Origin: JBDHWG01 sp046328525
GTDB taxonomy: Bacteria; Chloroflexota; Anaerolineae; Epilineales; JAHCIE01
Direction of reading: 5' to 3'
Assembly: GCA_046328525.1 (NCBI GenBank)
Contig: JAXLWK010000003.1
Coordinates: 682,001-746,000, forward strand
Length of the DNA: 64,000 nt
Under the pieces are notes generated by a model, which was given only the letters and a program-made list of their open reading frames with translations, made no database searches and was not told the origin of the DNA. Below are positions 57,051 to 64,000 of this stretch, piece by piece; position 1 is the stretch's first letter; every line of letters begins with the position of its first letter. The translations under genes and the position numbers were made by a program.

Positions 57051-58031
57051 ATGGCTTCTGTCTATCTTGTCACCGGCGCGCTTGGCTGCATCGGCGCGTG
57101 GACGCTGCGAACCTTGCTCGACCACAACAAGCGCGTTGTCGTTCTCGACGTCGGGTCCAGCCCGACGCGCCCGCGCCTCCTGATGACGGCGGAGGAGATG
57201 GCCCTCGTCAGCTTCGTTCAGGGCGACATCAGTGATCTGACGGCCGTGGAGCGCGTTATCAGCGAGTACGGCGTCACCCACATCATCCATCTCGCCGCGC
57301 TCCAGGTTCCGTTCTGCAAAGCCGACCCCGCGTTGGGCGCGCGCGTCAACGTCGTCGGGACGGTCAATGTCCTGGAAGCGGCGCGGCGCAGCGGCGGCCA
57401 GGTGCGCGCCACGGCCTACGCCTCGTCCATCGCCGTGTTCGGCCCGCCGGAGGACTACCCCGCTGGCCCGCTCACGGCGTCCGCCCGGCTGGAGCCGACG
57501 ACCCTCTACGGCGTCTACAAGCAGGCCAACGAGGCGACGGCGCGGGTCTACTGGCAGGACTGGCAGGTCCCCTCGATCGGTTTGCGGCCGGCGGTCATCT
57601 ACGGCGTCGCCCGCGACCAGGGACTGACCTCTAGCCCGACAAAAGCCATGCTGGCGGCCGCCCTGGGCCTCCCCTACCACATTCCGTTCGGCGGCGTCAA
57701 CTGCATGCAGTGGGCGGCAGACGTCGCGCGCATCTTCGTTCAGGCGGTCGAAGCCGAGTGGCAGGGCGCCGACGTCTTCAACCTGGGCGGCGCTGCGGCC
57801 GACATGGCGGAGGTGGTCCGGCTCATCGAGGCCGCCGCCCCCGAAGCGCGCGGCGCGCCCACCTACGACGACCGCCCGCTTCCCTTCCCGTTCGACTTCG
57901 ACGACGCGGCGCTGGCCGCGGTCATCGGCCCGCTACGCGCCACGGCGTTGTCCGACGGCATTCGCGCCACAGTCGAGCGCTTCCGCCAACTTGCCGCCGA
58001 AGGGCGTATCGGCGCCGACAGTGTCGCCTAG
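57051..58031 (+). CDS. NAD-dependent epimerase/dehydratase (extended SDR)
   Basis: A 326-residue sugar-nucleotide-type SDR. Its NAD-binding loop is GALGCIG (9-15), with YxxxK as Y153-x3-K157 (LYGVYKQANE), an acidic cofactor-binding D in VVVLDVG, and a C-terminal VNCMQWAADVARIF substrate region. The reaction (epimerase or dehydratase of a nucleotide sugar, or a reductase) cannot be named from this. GGAGG is 6 nt before the ATG. A TATACT at 57013-57018 may serve as its -10. Confidence 0.87.
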   Translation: MASVYLVTGALGCIGAWTLRTLLDHNKRVVVLDVGSSPTRPRLLMTAEEMALVSFVQGDISDLTAVERVISEYGVTHIIHLAALQVPFCKADPALGARVNVVGTVNVLEAARRSGGQVRATAYASSIAVFGPPEDYPAGPLTASARLEPTTLYGVYKQANEATARVYWQDWQVPSIGLRPAVIYGVARDQGLTSSPTKAMLAAALGLPYHIPFGGVNCMQWAADVARIFVQAVEAEWQGADVFNLGGAAADMAEVVRLIEAAAPEARGAPTYDDRPLPFPFDFDDAALAAVIGPLRATALSDGIRATVERFRQLAAEGRIGADSVA

Positions 58032-58036
58032 TGACC

Positions 58037-58870
58037 TCAGGCGCGGCGCTTGCGCGTCAGGACGAGCACGACAAAGAAGATGACCACGGCGGTCAGGACG
58101 ATGGCTGCCCCCGACGCGACGCCGAACCAGAAGGACAGGTACAGCCCGACGACGGCGGCGACGACGCCGAAGAGAACGCTGAGCAGCATCATGTGCCATA
58201 GCTCGTCGGTGAGCTGATACGCGGTCGCCGCCGGCGCAATCAGCATCGCCACGACCAGGATGTTGCCGACGACCTGGAGGCCGGTGACAATCGTCAGGCT
58301 CAACAGGATCAGCAGGCCGTTGTTGAGCCACGTCACAGGCAGGCCCGTCGTCGCCGCCATGATCGGATCGAAGCTCACCAGCAGGAACTCTTTGTACAGC
58401 AGGAGCACAATCGCCAGGATGGAGACGCCCAGCGCCGTGATCATGCCCAGGTCCTGGAGCGAGACTGCCAGCACGTCGCCGAAGAGAATGTGCGTCAGGT
58501 CCACGCTGTAGCTGCGCATGCTGCTGATGAGCAGGATGCCCAGGGCGAAAGCGCCGACGAACATGATGCCGACGGCGCTGTCCTCGCGCAGCCGCCCCTG
58601 CCGCTGCACCAGGCCGATGCCGAGCGCTGTGATGACAGCGGCCAGGAACGCGCCGACCAGGATGTTGCGGCCGACGAGGAAAGCGATGGCGATGCCCGGC
58701 AGTACGGCGTGCGCCAGGGCGTCCCCCATGAATGCGAGACCGCGCAGGACGACGTACGACCCGATCACAGCGCACACGACACCCACAATAATCGCGGCCA
58801 GGAGGCCGCGCTGCATGAACGGGTATGTCAGCGGCTCGACGAGCGGATTAACCAAAATGTCCACAACCAT
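58037..58870 (-). CDS. Zinc/manganese ABC transporter permease
   Basis: A 277-residue permease of the ZnuB/MntB/ABC-3 family with about 8 TM helices. The family segment GSYVVLRGLAFMGDALAHAVLPG and a coupling loop with GLPVTWLNN are visible. It imports Zn2+ or Mn2+ with the ATPase encoded just upstream, overlapping it by 23 nt. It is the last gene of the fur-ATPase-permease operon. No solute-binding protein gene is adjacent. Confidence 0.92.
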   Translation of the reverse strand: MVVDILVNPLVEPLTYPFMQRGLLAAIIVGVVCAVIGSYVVLRGLAFMGDALAHAVLPGIAIAFLVGRNILVGAFLAAVITALGIGLVQRQGRLREDSAVGIMFVGAFALGILLISSMRSYSVDLTHILFGDVLAVSLQDLGMITALGVSILAIVLLLYKEFLLVSFDPIMAATTGLPVTWLNNGLLILLSLTIVTGLQVVGNILVVAMLIAPAATAYQLTDELWHMMLLSVLFGVVAAVVGLYLSFWFGVASGAAIVLTAVVIFFVVLVLTRKRRA

Positions 58871-59705
58871 CCCCTAGCACAACGACGCGCCCATCCGCGC
58901 CGCGCAGCATTGTCAACTGGCCCCCGTAAGTTTCGGTTAGGATGTCCGAGCAGAGCACGTCCTGCACGGGGCCGTAGCCGACGATGCGCCGATTGAGCGC
59001 GATCGCCGTCTCGAAGTGGTGCATCACCGTGTTGAGGTCGTGGGTGGCGACGAGGATGGCGCGGCCCTCGCGCTGAAGGTCCGCCAGAATCTCGAAGATC
59101 GTCGCTTCGGCCACCGCGTCCAGCCCTGTGAACGGCTCGTCGAGGAGCAGCAGCCGCGCTTCCTGGGCCAGGGCGCGGGCAAGGAAGACGCGTTGCTGCT
59201 GGCCGCCGGAGAGCTGGCCGATCTGCCGCGACGCCAGGTCGGCCAGGCCGACCCGCGCCAACGCCTCGCGCGCCGTGGCGCGGTCGGCGGCCGAAGGGCG
59301 GCGCACCCAGCCGACGTGCGGGTAGCGGCCCATCAGCACAACATCCTCGACGCGGACGGGGAAGCGCCAGTCAATCTCGTCGCGCTGGGCCACGTAGCTC
59401 ACGTCGGTGGCGCGGCGCTCGCGGCCTGGGCGGCCGAACAGCTCGATGTCGCCGCTGCTGACAGGCAGCAGACCCACGAGGGCGTTGAACAGGGTGGACT
59501 TGCCCGCCCCGTTTGGCCCAATCACCGCCACCATCTGGCCCGCCGTCACCGCAAAGTCTATGTCTTCCAATACCGTCAGATCGCCGCGTCGGACCGTGAC
59601 ATGGCGCACGCGCACCGCAGGTGGCGTCTCCGCCACCGCACCCGTCGCCCCATTCACCCGCGTCAGCGTCTCAATTCTTTCCCTGGCAGCGTCTACAAAT
59701 CCCAT
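58848..59705 (-). CDS. Zinc/manganese ABC transporter ATP-binding protein
   Basis: A 285-residue ABC ATPase: Walker A GPNGAGKST, Q-loop VAQRDEIDWRFPV (typical of metal ABC-3 ATPases), signature LSGGQQQRVFLARAL, Walker B LLLLDEPFTGLD and H-loop ATHD. It energises the downstream permease. The ATG at 59705 is preferred over 59726 because GGAG lies just upstream. Both starts overlap the regulator gene, so the genes are translationally coupled. Confidence 0.92.
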   Translation of the reverse strand: MGFVDAARERIETLTRVNGATGAVAETPPAVRVRHVTVRRGDLTVLEDIDFAVTAGQMVAVIGPNGAGKSTLFNALVGLLPVSSGDIELFGRPGRERRATDVSYVAQRDEIDWRFPVRVEDVVLMGRYPHVGWVRRPSAADRATAREALARVGLADLASRQIGQLSGGQQQRVFLARALAQEARLLLLDEPFTGLDAVAEATIFEILADLQREGRAILVATHDLNTVMHHFETAIALNRRIVGYGPVQDVLCSDILTETYGGQLTMLRGADGRVVVLGDGCGHFG

Positions 59706-60120
59706 AAATCTCCAGATAGTGTCCATGCGCCTGGAAGCCGAGGCGGTCCGCGATGCGCGCCGTCAGGTCCGACAGGCCGTCCTCCGCCACGTCCGTGATG
59801 GCCCCGCACCCCTCACACACGAGGTGGTGGTGCTGGCGGTCGTGGTGCAGGGTGAAGCGTTGCGCCGCGTCGCCCAGGTACGTCGGCCGCACCAGTCCTA
59901 ACGCGGTCAGGATGTCCAGCGTGCGGTAGACCGTGCTCAGGCCAAGCTCCGGGTAGATCGCCCGCCCCATGTCGTAGACCTCGTTCGGGCTGGCGTGGCA
60001 CGCGCCGGCTTCGAGCACGGACAGAACGGCCAGCCGCGGGTTTGTCAGCCGGTAGCCCGCCTGTTGCAAGGCGGATGCCAACTGTCCATGTCGGACCGCA
60101 TGGGATGAAAAGTCAGCCAC
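59671..60120 (-). CDS. Fur family metalloregulator (probably Zur- or Mur-like)
   Basis: A 149-residue winged-helix repressor. The DNA-recognition helix is in LSTVYRTLDILTALG. A histidine-rich sensor segment HHDRQHHH (about 92-99) follows. Two CxxC pairs, C102/C105 and C142/C145, make the structural zinc site. Being first in an operon with a Zn/Mn-type ABC transporter points to Zur (zinc) rather than iron Fur. The GTG at 60120 is preferred: AGGA is 6 nt upstream, whereas the TTG at 60162 lies only about 3 nt from the -10. A palindrome TGAAAGATTTTCTCA in the leader is a candidate autoregulatory operator. Confidence 0.9.
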   Translation of the reverse strand: MADFSSHAVRHGQLASALQQAGYRLTNPRLAVLSVLEAGACHASPNEVYDMGRAIYPELGLSTVYRTLDILTALGLVRPTYLGDAAQRFTLHHDRQHHHLVCEGCGAITDVAEDGLSDLTARIADRLGFQAHGHYLEIYGICRRCQGKN

Positions 60121-60133
60121 GTCTCTTCCTGGT

Positions 60134-60193
60134 TCTAATTGAGAAAATCTTTCACTAAGCAATAATTATAGGCCGCCCTGCCCCATCGGTCAA
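60134..60193 (-). promoter_or_regulatory. Promoter and candidate operator of the fur/ABC operon
   Basis: Minus strand: TTGACC (complement of 60188-60193), 17-bp spacer, perfect TATAAT (complement of 60165-60170). Just downstream the imperfect palindrome TGAAAGATTTTCTCA overlaps the start of the transcript, a place where a Fur-type protein would block transcription. Confidence 0.75.
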
Positions 60194-60312
60194 CCCGTGT
60201 GGAGGACACAGACATGGCCGTAGTAGCCGCGCGGCCTGGTCTGTGGTATACTCGGCCTTGTTGCACATTGATGGGTACACTGCGGCGTGCGCGTACCTGA
60301 TGGGAGGCTGTC

Positions 60313-61278
60313 TTGAGCACTGAAAGGTCCGTCGTCGGCGTTGATCTAGGCGGAACTCAAATTCGAGCGGCGCGCCTCGATCCCAGCCACCCCACTCTGC
60401 AAGACCGCATCGGCCTTCTCACCCTGGCCGACGAAGGCCCCGAATGCGTCTTCGAGCGCATTGTGTCGGCCATCGAGGACGCCGCCGGCGCGGCCGGCGT
60501 GCGCAAGCTCGACGCTATTGGCATCGGCGTGCCTGGCCCGTGCGACCCGAAGGCCGGCATGGTCTACGAGATGCCCAACATCCCCGGCTGGAACGACGTA
60601 CCCCTCCAGCTCATGCTGGAAGAGCGGCTTCACGTGCCGGTGCGGCTGGGCAATGACGCGAATCTCGGCGCGCTCGGCGAGCACGCATTTGGCGCTGGCC
60701 AGGGCGTTGACGATCTTATCTACATCACGGTGAGCACAGGCATTGGGGGCGGGGTCATCGCCGGCGGTCGCCTGCTCCTCGGCGCCCACGGCCTGGCGGC
60801 GGAGATCGGCCACGTCGTCGTGGACCCGAACGGGCCGGTCTGCAACTGCGGTGGGGTCGGCCACATTGAGGCGCTGGCCTCGGGGACGGCCATCGCGCGG
60901 ACGGCGCGGGCGCGCGTGTCTGCCGAGCAGCCTACCCTCCTGCGCTCCCTGGTGAATGGGCAGCTCGACCAGATCACAGCCCGCCACGTCAATGAAGCAG
61001 CGCAGAGAGGGGACCCCCTATCGCGCGCCGTGCTGCGCGAGGCGGGCCACTACCTCGGCCTGGCGTTCATCAACTTCATCCACATCTTCAACCCCCAGCT
61101 CATCCTGATGGGCGGCGGCGTCGCCAACTGCGGCGAGACCATCATGGAGCCGATCTGGGAAACGATCCGCGAGGGAGTGATGAATCCGGCCTACCTGCGC
61201 GATCTGCGGATTGAGCGCGCGGCCCTCGGCGGTGACGTGGGGCTATGGGGCGCGGTCGCCCTGGCGACCCACACGTAG
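60313..61278 (+). CDS. ROK family sugar kinase (glucokinase-like)
   Basis: A 321-residue ROK protein: phosphate loop VDLGGTQIRAA, substrate/catalytic VRLGNDANLGALGE (base D115), and STGIGGGVIAGGRL. The zinc site reads H167...C177-N-C179-G-G-V-G-H184, so the last cysteine of the usual CxCGxxGC motif is replaced by histidine. It probably phosphorylates glucose or another hexose with ATP. It starts with TTG, strongly supported by GGGAGG 5 nt upstream. A TATACT at 60247-60252 may be its -10. The last 36 nt overlap the convergent transglutaminase gene. Confidence 0.9.
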   Translation: MSTERSVVGVDLGGTQIRAARLDPSHPTLQDRIGLLTLADEGPECVFERIVSAIEDAAGAAGVRKLDAIGIGVPGPCDPKAGMVYEMPNIPGWNDVPLQLMLEERLHVPVRLGNDANLGALGEHAFGAGQGVDDLIYITVSTGIGGGVIAGGRLLLGAHGLAAEIGHVVVDPNGPVCNCGGVGHIEALASGTAIARTARARVSAEQPTLLRSLVNGQLDQITARHVNEAAQRGDPLSRAVLREAGHYLGLAFINFIHIFNPQLILMGGGVANCGETIMEPIWETIREGVMNPAYLRDLRIERAALGGDVGLWGAVALATHT

Positions 61279-63549
61279 GCGATCCAGGACGAAGAGCCAC
61301 AGGGCGCGGCGGATGCGCTTCGCCGCGTTGAATGCTGCGCTTTGCTCCGCGCCGCTCGGCGCGTGGGCGGAGTAGATGGTCTCGTTGTATGTCTCGCTCA
61401 GGGCGTCGAGGAGCCGCGCCGCCGCACCGCCGCTGAGCGACCACGGTCCCACCCGCGCGCTGCGTTGCGCCAGCTCGCCACCGAGCGTCTCGGCGTACTC
61501 GCGTGGCGTCTGGCTCGCCTGCGGGCCGTGGCGCAGCCGCGTCGCTCGCTCCACGACGCCCTGCCACGCCGCGTTGACGCGCTCTTCCGGCCGGATGCGG
61601 CGCTCGCGATAGCGGCCATACAGGACGATCCCCAGCGCGGCCACGAGAACCACTCCCAGCAGCCCGGCCAGCAGGGTCACGAGACCTGGCCCGGCCGGCT
61701 GCGCCACCTCACGGAGTACCGCGTCCGAAGGCAGCTCTGTGGGGTCGAAGGCGCGGCCGGGCAGTGGCTGGCTCGGCGTCGGCTCGAACTCCACCCACCC
61801 GATGCCCGAGAAATAGACCTCCGGCCAGGCGTGGCCCTGCTCGCCCGTGATGACATAGGCGTTGCGGCCGTAGTCGAACGCGCCGCCGGCGTAGCCCGTT
61901 GCCAGCCGCGCCGGAACGCCCGCCGCGCGCAGCAGAACGACCATCGCCGACGCGGTGTAGTCGCAGTAGCCCGCCTTCGAATCAAACAGGAAGTAGTCTA
62001 CCACATCCCGGCCGGGTGGCGGGGGCGCAATGTTCAGGTCGTAGCGGAACGTGCGAATGTAGCGCTCGATGGCCGTTGCGCGGTCGTAATCCGTGGCCGC
62101 GTCCGCCGTCAGCGACCGCGCCAGGTCACGCACGCGCTCCGGTAGGTCGGGCGGGAGGGCGAGGTACTCCGGGCGCGGGTCGGGCGGCGCGTCCTTGAGC
62201 TGGTTGATGCTGACGAACGGCAGGCGCGACAGAACCGTGTACGATTTTGCCGACAGCCGGATCGCCGTCAGGTCGCCGGCCGGGTGTTCCAGGCGCTCGT
62301 AGCCCTGGTCCACCGCCACGAGCGAGTTGACCAGGGGCGGCTCGATGTCGGCTGCCAGGGTGTAACGCTGGGTGAGGCGCAGGCTGGGCGGCAGATCGGT
62401 CAGAGTCGTGTCCAGGTCGCTGGCGGCGGTGCGCTCGCCGCGTTCGCCGCTCACGGCCCACCCCCGCCCTGTGTAGACATCCCAGGCGTGGGTGCGGTAG
62501 TAGTGGCTGACATCCTCGCGCAGGTCCGGCACGGGCGGCGGATCGCTCGTTTGCACAGTGAAGACGACCGACGCGGCCAGCTCAGGCGTTCCGCCGAGAG
62601 CGCGGCTGAGGGGCAGATCAGTCAAGTCAATGCGCTCTTCCTCGCCGCCCGGCCGCTTCACCTCACCCAGCACGCGCTTGGCGACGCTCCCGACGGTGTC
62701 GCGCGGACCAATGGTCGCCTCCCACGCGGCGCGGGCCGGGCCATACAGAACTGGCAGCGGGGTTGCCCAAGCCAGCACGGGGATGATCAGGACGAGAGCA
62801 ATGGTCATAATCGTGACGTCAATGTGGATCTCGTCCGAGTAGTCAGCGTTTGTACGGGTCCACCGCTCCACCATGCGCAGGAAGCGCCCCTGCACCATCA
62901 GCGCCAGGGTCGCCGCCAGGAAAGCGCCATAGTAAAAGCCGCCGCTCCTGGCGAAGACGAGGTGATTGGTCAGCAGGACGCCCAGGGGGAGCAGCGCGAC
63001 GCCGGCGTAGTGCCAGCGGCGGAAGGCCCACCCCGCCCAGAGGGAGCCGAGCCACAGCGCGCCGTAGCTGAGCCACATGAGCGGCAAGGGGTCGGATGTC
63101 GTCGTTCCTTCGGGGGGCGACTGGAGCAGACCGCCGAAGGCGCCCAGCCGCGTCTCGAAGTCGGCGACGCGCGCCAGGCTGTCCGTAGCGAAGGGCCTGG
63201 CCGGCCACTCCCCCACCCCGCCTCGCGCCAGCCAAAGCGCCGTCTGGGTACCGGCATTGAGCGTGGCGGACGGTGATGGAATGACCCCGCCAATGAGCAG
63301 GCCGACCAGGATGACGCCGATGACGCCGGCGGCGGTGAACCACCACGCCGCTCGCCGGCCCTGCCCCAGCCGCAGGCCGACCACTACACCGGCGAGGGCG
63401 AGCGGCACAAGCCAGCCGGTTCGGGGCAGCCAACCCGCGCTGGTAATCGAAAGGGGCAGGCAGACAACGGCGATTTCCAGTAGGAAGAATGGCAGCCAGC
63501 CGTCGCGTGGCCGCATTTGTTTCCATAGATGCGCGATTATGTCAAGCAT
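61243..63549 (-). CDS. TgpA-type transglutaminase-like membrane protein
   Basis: A 768-residue protein. About six TM helices fill the first ~270 residues. An extracytoplasmic transglutaminase-like domain (about 460-610) has the cysteine in SKAGYCDYTASAM, histidine in GEQGHAWPEVYF and the acidic residue in WVEFEPTP. Then come another TM (about 640-660, LVTLLAGLLGVVLVAALGI) and a C-terminal DUF4129-like cytoplasmic region. Relatives are essential in Pseudomonas but of unknown substrate. It lies after a DUF58 gene, as is common. The start has no obvious SD. The 3' end overlaps the ROK gene by 36 nt. Confidence 0.92.
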   Translation of the reverse strand: MLDIIAHLWKQMRPRDGWLPFFLLEIAVVCLPLSITSAGWLPRTGWLVPLALAGVVVGLRLGQGRRAAWWFTAAGVIGVILVGLLIGGVIPSPSATLNAGTQTALWLARGGVGEWPARPFATDSLARVADFETRLGAFGGLLQSPPEGTTTSDPLPLMWLSYGALWLGSLWAGWAFRRWHYAGVALLPLGVLLTNHLVFARSGGFYYGAFLAATLALMVQGRFLRMVERWTRTNADYSDEIHIDVTIMTIALVLIIPVLAWATPLPVLYGPARAAWEATIGPRDTVGSVAKRVLGEVKRPGGEEERIDLTDLPLSRALGGTPELAASVVFTVQTSDPPPVPDLREDVSHYYRTHAWDVYTGRGWAVSGERGERTAASDLDTTLTDLPPSLRLTQRYTLAADIEPPLVNSLVAVDQGYERLEHPAGDLTAIRLSAKSYTVLSRLPFVSINQLKDAPPDPRPEYLALPPDLPERVRDLARSLTADAATDYDRATAIERYIRTFRYDLNIAPPPPGRDVVDYFLFDSKAGYCDYTASAMVVLLRAAGVPARLATGYAGGAFDYGRNAYVITGEQGHAWPEVYFSGIGWVEFEPTPSQPLPGRAFDPTELPSDAVLREVAQPAGPGLVTLLAGLLGVVLVAALGIVLYGRYRERRIRPEERVNAAWQGVVERATRLRHGPQASQTPREYAETLGGELAQRSARVGPWSLSGGAAARLLDALSETYNETIYSAHAPSGAEQSAAFNAAKRIRRALWLFVLDRLRVGRQGDRAP

Positions 63550-63591
63550 CGGGTTGGTTCTGGTTTCTATGCTTTACTTCGGGCTTTCGGA

Positions 63592-63619
63592 TCGTATAGT
63601 ATTCTATGACTATACGAAA
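63592..63619. repeat. TTTCGTATAGTCATAG motif, copy 4, within an inverted repeat
   Basis: TCGTATAGT (63592-63600) and ACTATACGA (63609-63617) form a perfect 9-bp inverted repeat. The minus strand of 63604-63619 reads TTTCGTATAGTCATAG and contains TAGAAT just after it, so here the motif overlaps a possible promoter for the transglutaminase gene. Confidence 0.6.
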
Positions 63620-63641
63620 TAACACGCCGCAATGTTGCCCC

Positions 63642-64000
63642 TCAATCCGTTGGCCTCAGGATTGCCCGCCCTGTCGCGCCGACGATGTACTCCTGCTGCC
63701 CCTGCCGCCTCCCCTGCTGTACCAGGTCGAAGCGGTAGCTGCGATCAATGCGCGTGACGCCCGCCCCTAGCTCGGCGAGTTGCTGGCCGAGGACGGCTGC
63801 GGCGGCCGCGCTGCCCGGGCCGGGCGGCGCAAACGTCGAGCCGTCCAGCAGCGCCACGTGCGCCACCATGCCGCGCCGCCGAAAGCCGGCGACGCGCCCG
63901 AGCCAGGCCTCGCTCACCGACGGCGTCACCAGGACGATGCTCAGGCCGCGGCCGAAGCTCGAGCTGACGCGGCCCAGGAAGTCGTCGAGGGACGACCCCG
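63642..64000 (-). CDS. DUF58 domain-containing protein (5' part outside window)
   Basis: Only the last ~118 codons are visible; the frame is open to the window edge. The readable part, SSLDDFLGRVSSSFGRGLSI and then VLVTPSVSEAWL, GMVAHVALLDGSTFAPPG and a C-terminal VGATGRAILRPTD, has the VWA-like end of DUF58 proteins, where a strand with VTP is followed by RG...LLD. DUF58 proteins usually sit with MoxR ATPases and TgpA transglutaminases, and the TgpA gene does follow here. The call leans on that context as well as on the sequence. Confidence 0.75.
   Translation of the reverse strand, partial: GSSLDDFLGRVSSSFGRGLSIVLVTPSVSEAWLGRVAGFRRRGMVAHVALLDGSTFAPPGPGSAAAAAVLGQQLAELGAGVTRIDRSYRFDLVQQGRRQGQQEYIVGATGRAILRPTD

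Overview
The window is GC-rich, gene-dense bacterial chromosome with about 50 protein genes on both strands, mostly in short operons. The best guess for the host is a member of the Chloroflexota. Pointers are a secreted protein with a Thr/Pro-rich linker after an AYLPLL motif, a DUF5679 zinc-ribbon protein, a T-box-controlled alaS followed by a baseplate-J-like membrane protein, an LL-diaminopimelate aminotransferase-type enzyme, a TgpA/DUF58 pair, and many palindromic intergenic repeats. No rRNA or tRNA gene was seen, so this assignment is inference.

Layout. 1-7.4 kb (mostly minus): a ferritin-like/VIT1 transporter (cut by the window edge), an Acg-type nitroreductase, the branched-chain aminotransferase IlvE and an RND efflux pump with its lipoprotein adaptor. 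7.6-20.5 kb (mostly plus): a D-aminoacylase-like amidohydrolase, an isoaspartyl peptidase, two MFS transporters, a dynamin-like GTPase translationally coupled to a JAMM peptidase, cobalamin-dependent MetH behind a possible attenuator, and a haloacetate dehalogenase. 20.5-21.2 kb is an unusual non-coding block: a 24-codon membrane microprotein, then a G-rich, C-poor stretch with a sigma-54-like promoter and a 17-bp terminator-like hairpin. 21.2-28.8 kb: a methyltransferase, a DUF123 protein, an SRPBCC protein, an MshC/CysS-like ligase with a DUF255 thioredoxin-fold protein, a polyprenyl synthase and a secreted DNRLRE protein. 28.4-32.7 kb: TyrRS, two unknown proteins, a tRNA-dihydrouridine synthase and structured repeats.

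32.7-41 kb is one plus-strand operon: T-box leader, alaS, a baseplate-J-like protein, ruvX, mltG, a GT4 glycosyltransferase and a DUF5679 protein. A second consensus promoter lies directly after the T-box terminator. 41-48 kb: pyrimidine-nucleoside phosphorylase, a DapL-like aminotransferase, HflX, a tyrosine recombinase, a CtpA-like protease and SmpB. 48-53 kb: MutS carrying palindromic repeats inside its reading frame, and AceK, which is unexpected outside Proteobacteria. 53-57 kb: an SH3-like membrane protein and two coupled ATP-grasp enzymes. 57-64 kb: an SDR enzyme, a Fur-type regulator with a zinc/manganese ABC transporter, a ROK sugar kinase, TgpA-type transglutaminase and a DUF58 protein (cut by the window edge).

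Regulation is often readable. Several sigma-70-type promoters with 16-18 bp spacing can be placed, one of them leaderless, and a complete alanine T-box with a GCC specifier is present. The most unusual observations are the orphan RNA-like locus at 20.8-21.2 kb, the in-frame palindromes in mutS, aceK, the MshC-like ligase, the tandem ATP-grasp pair and the dynamin-JAMM pair.
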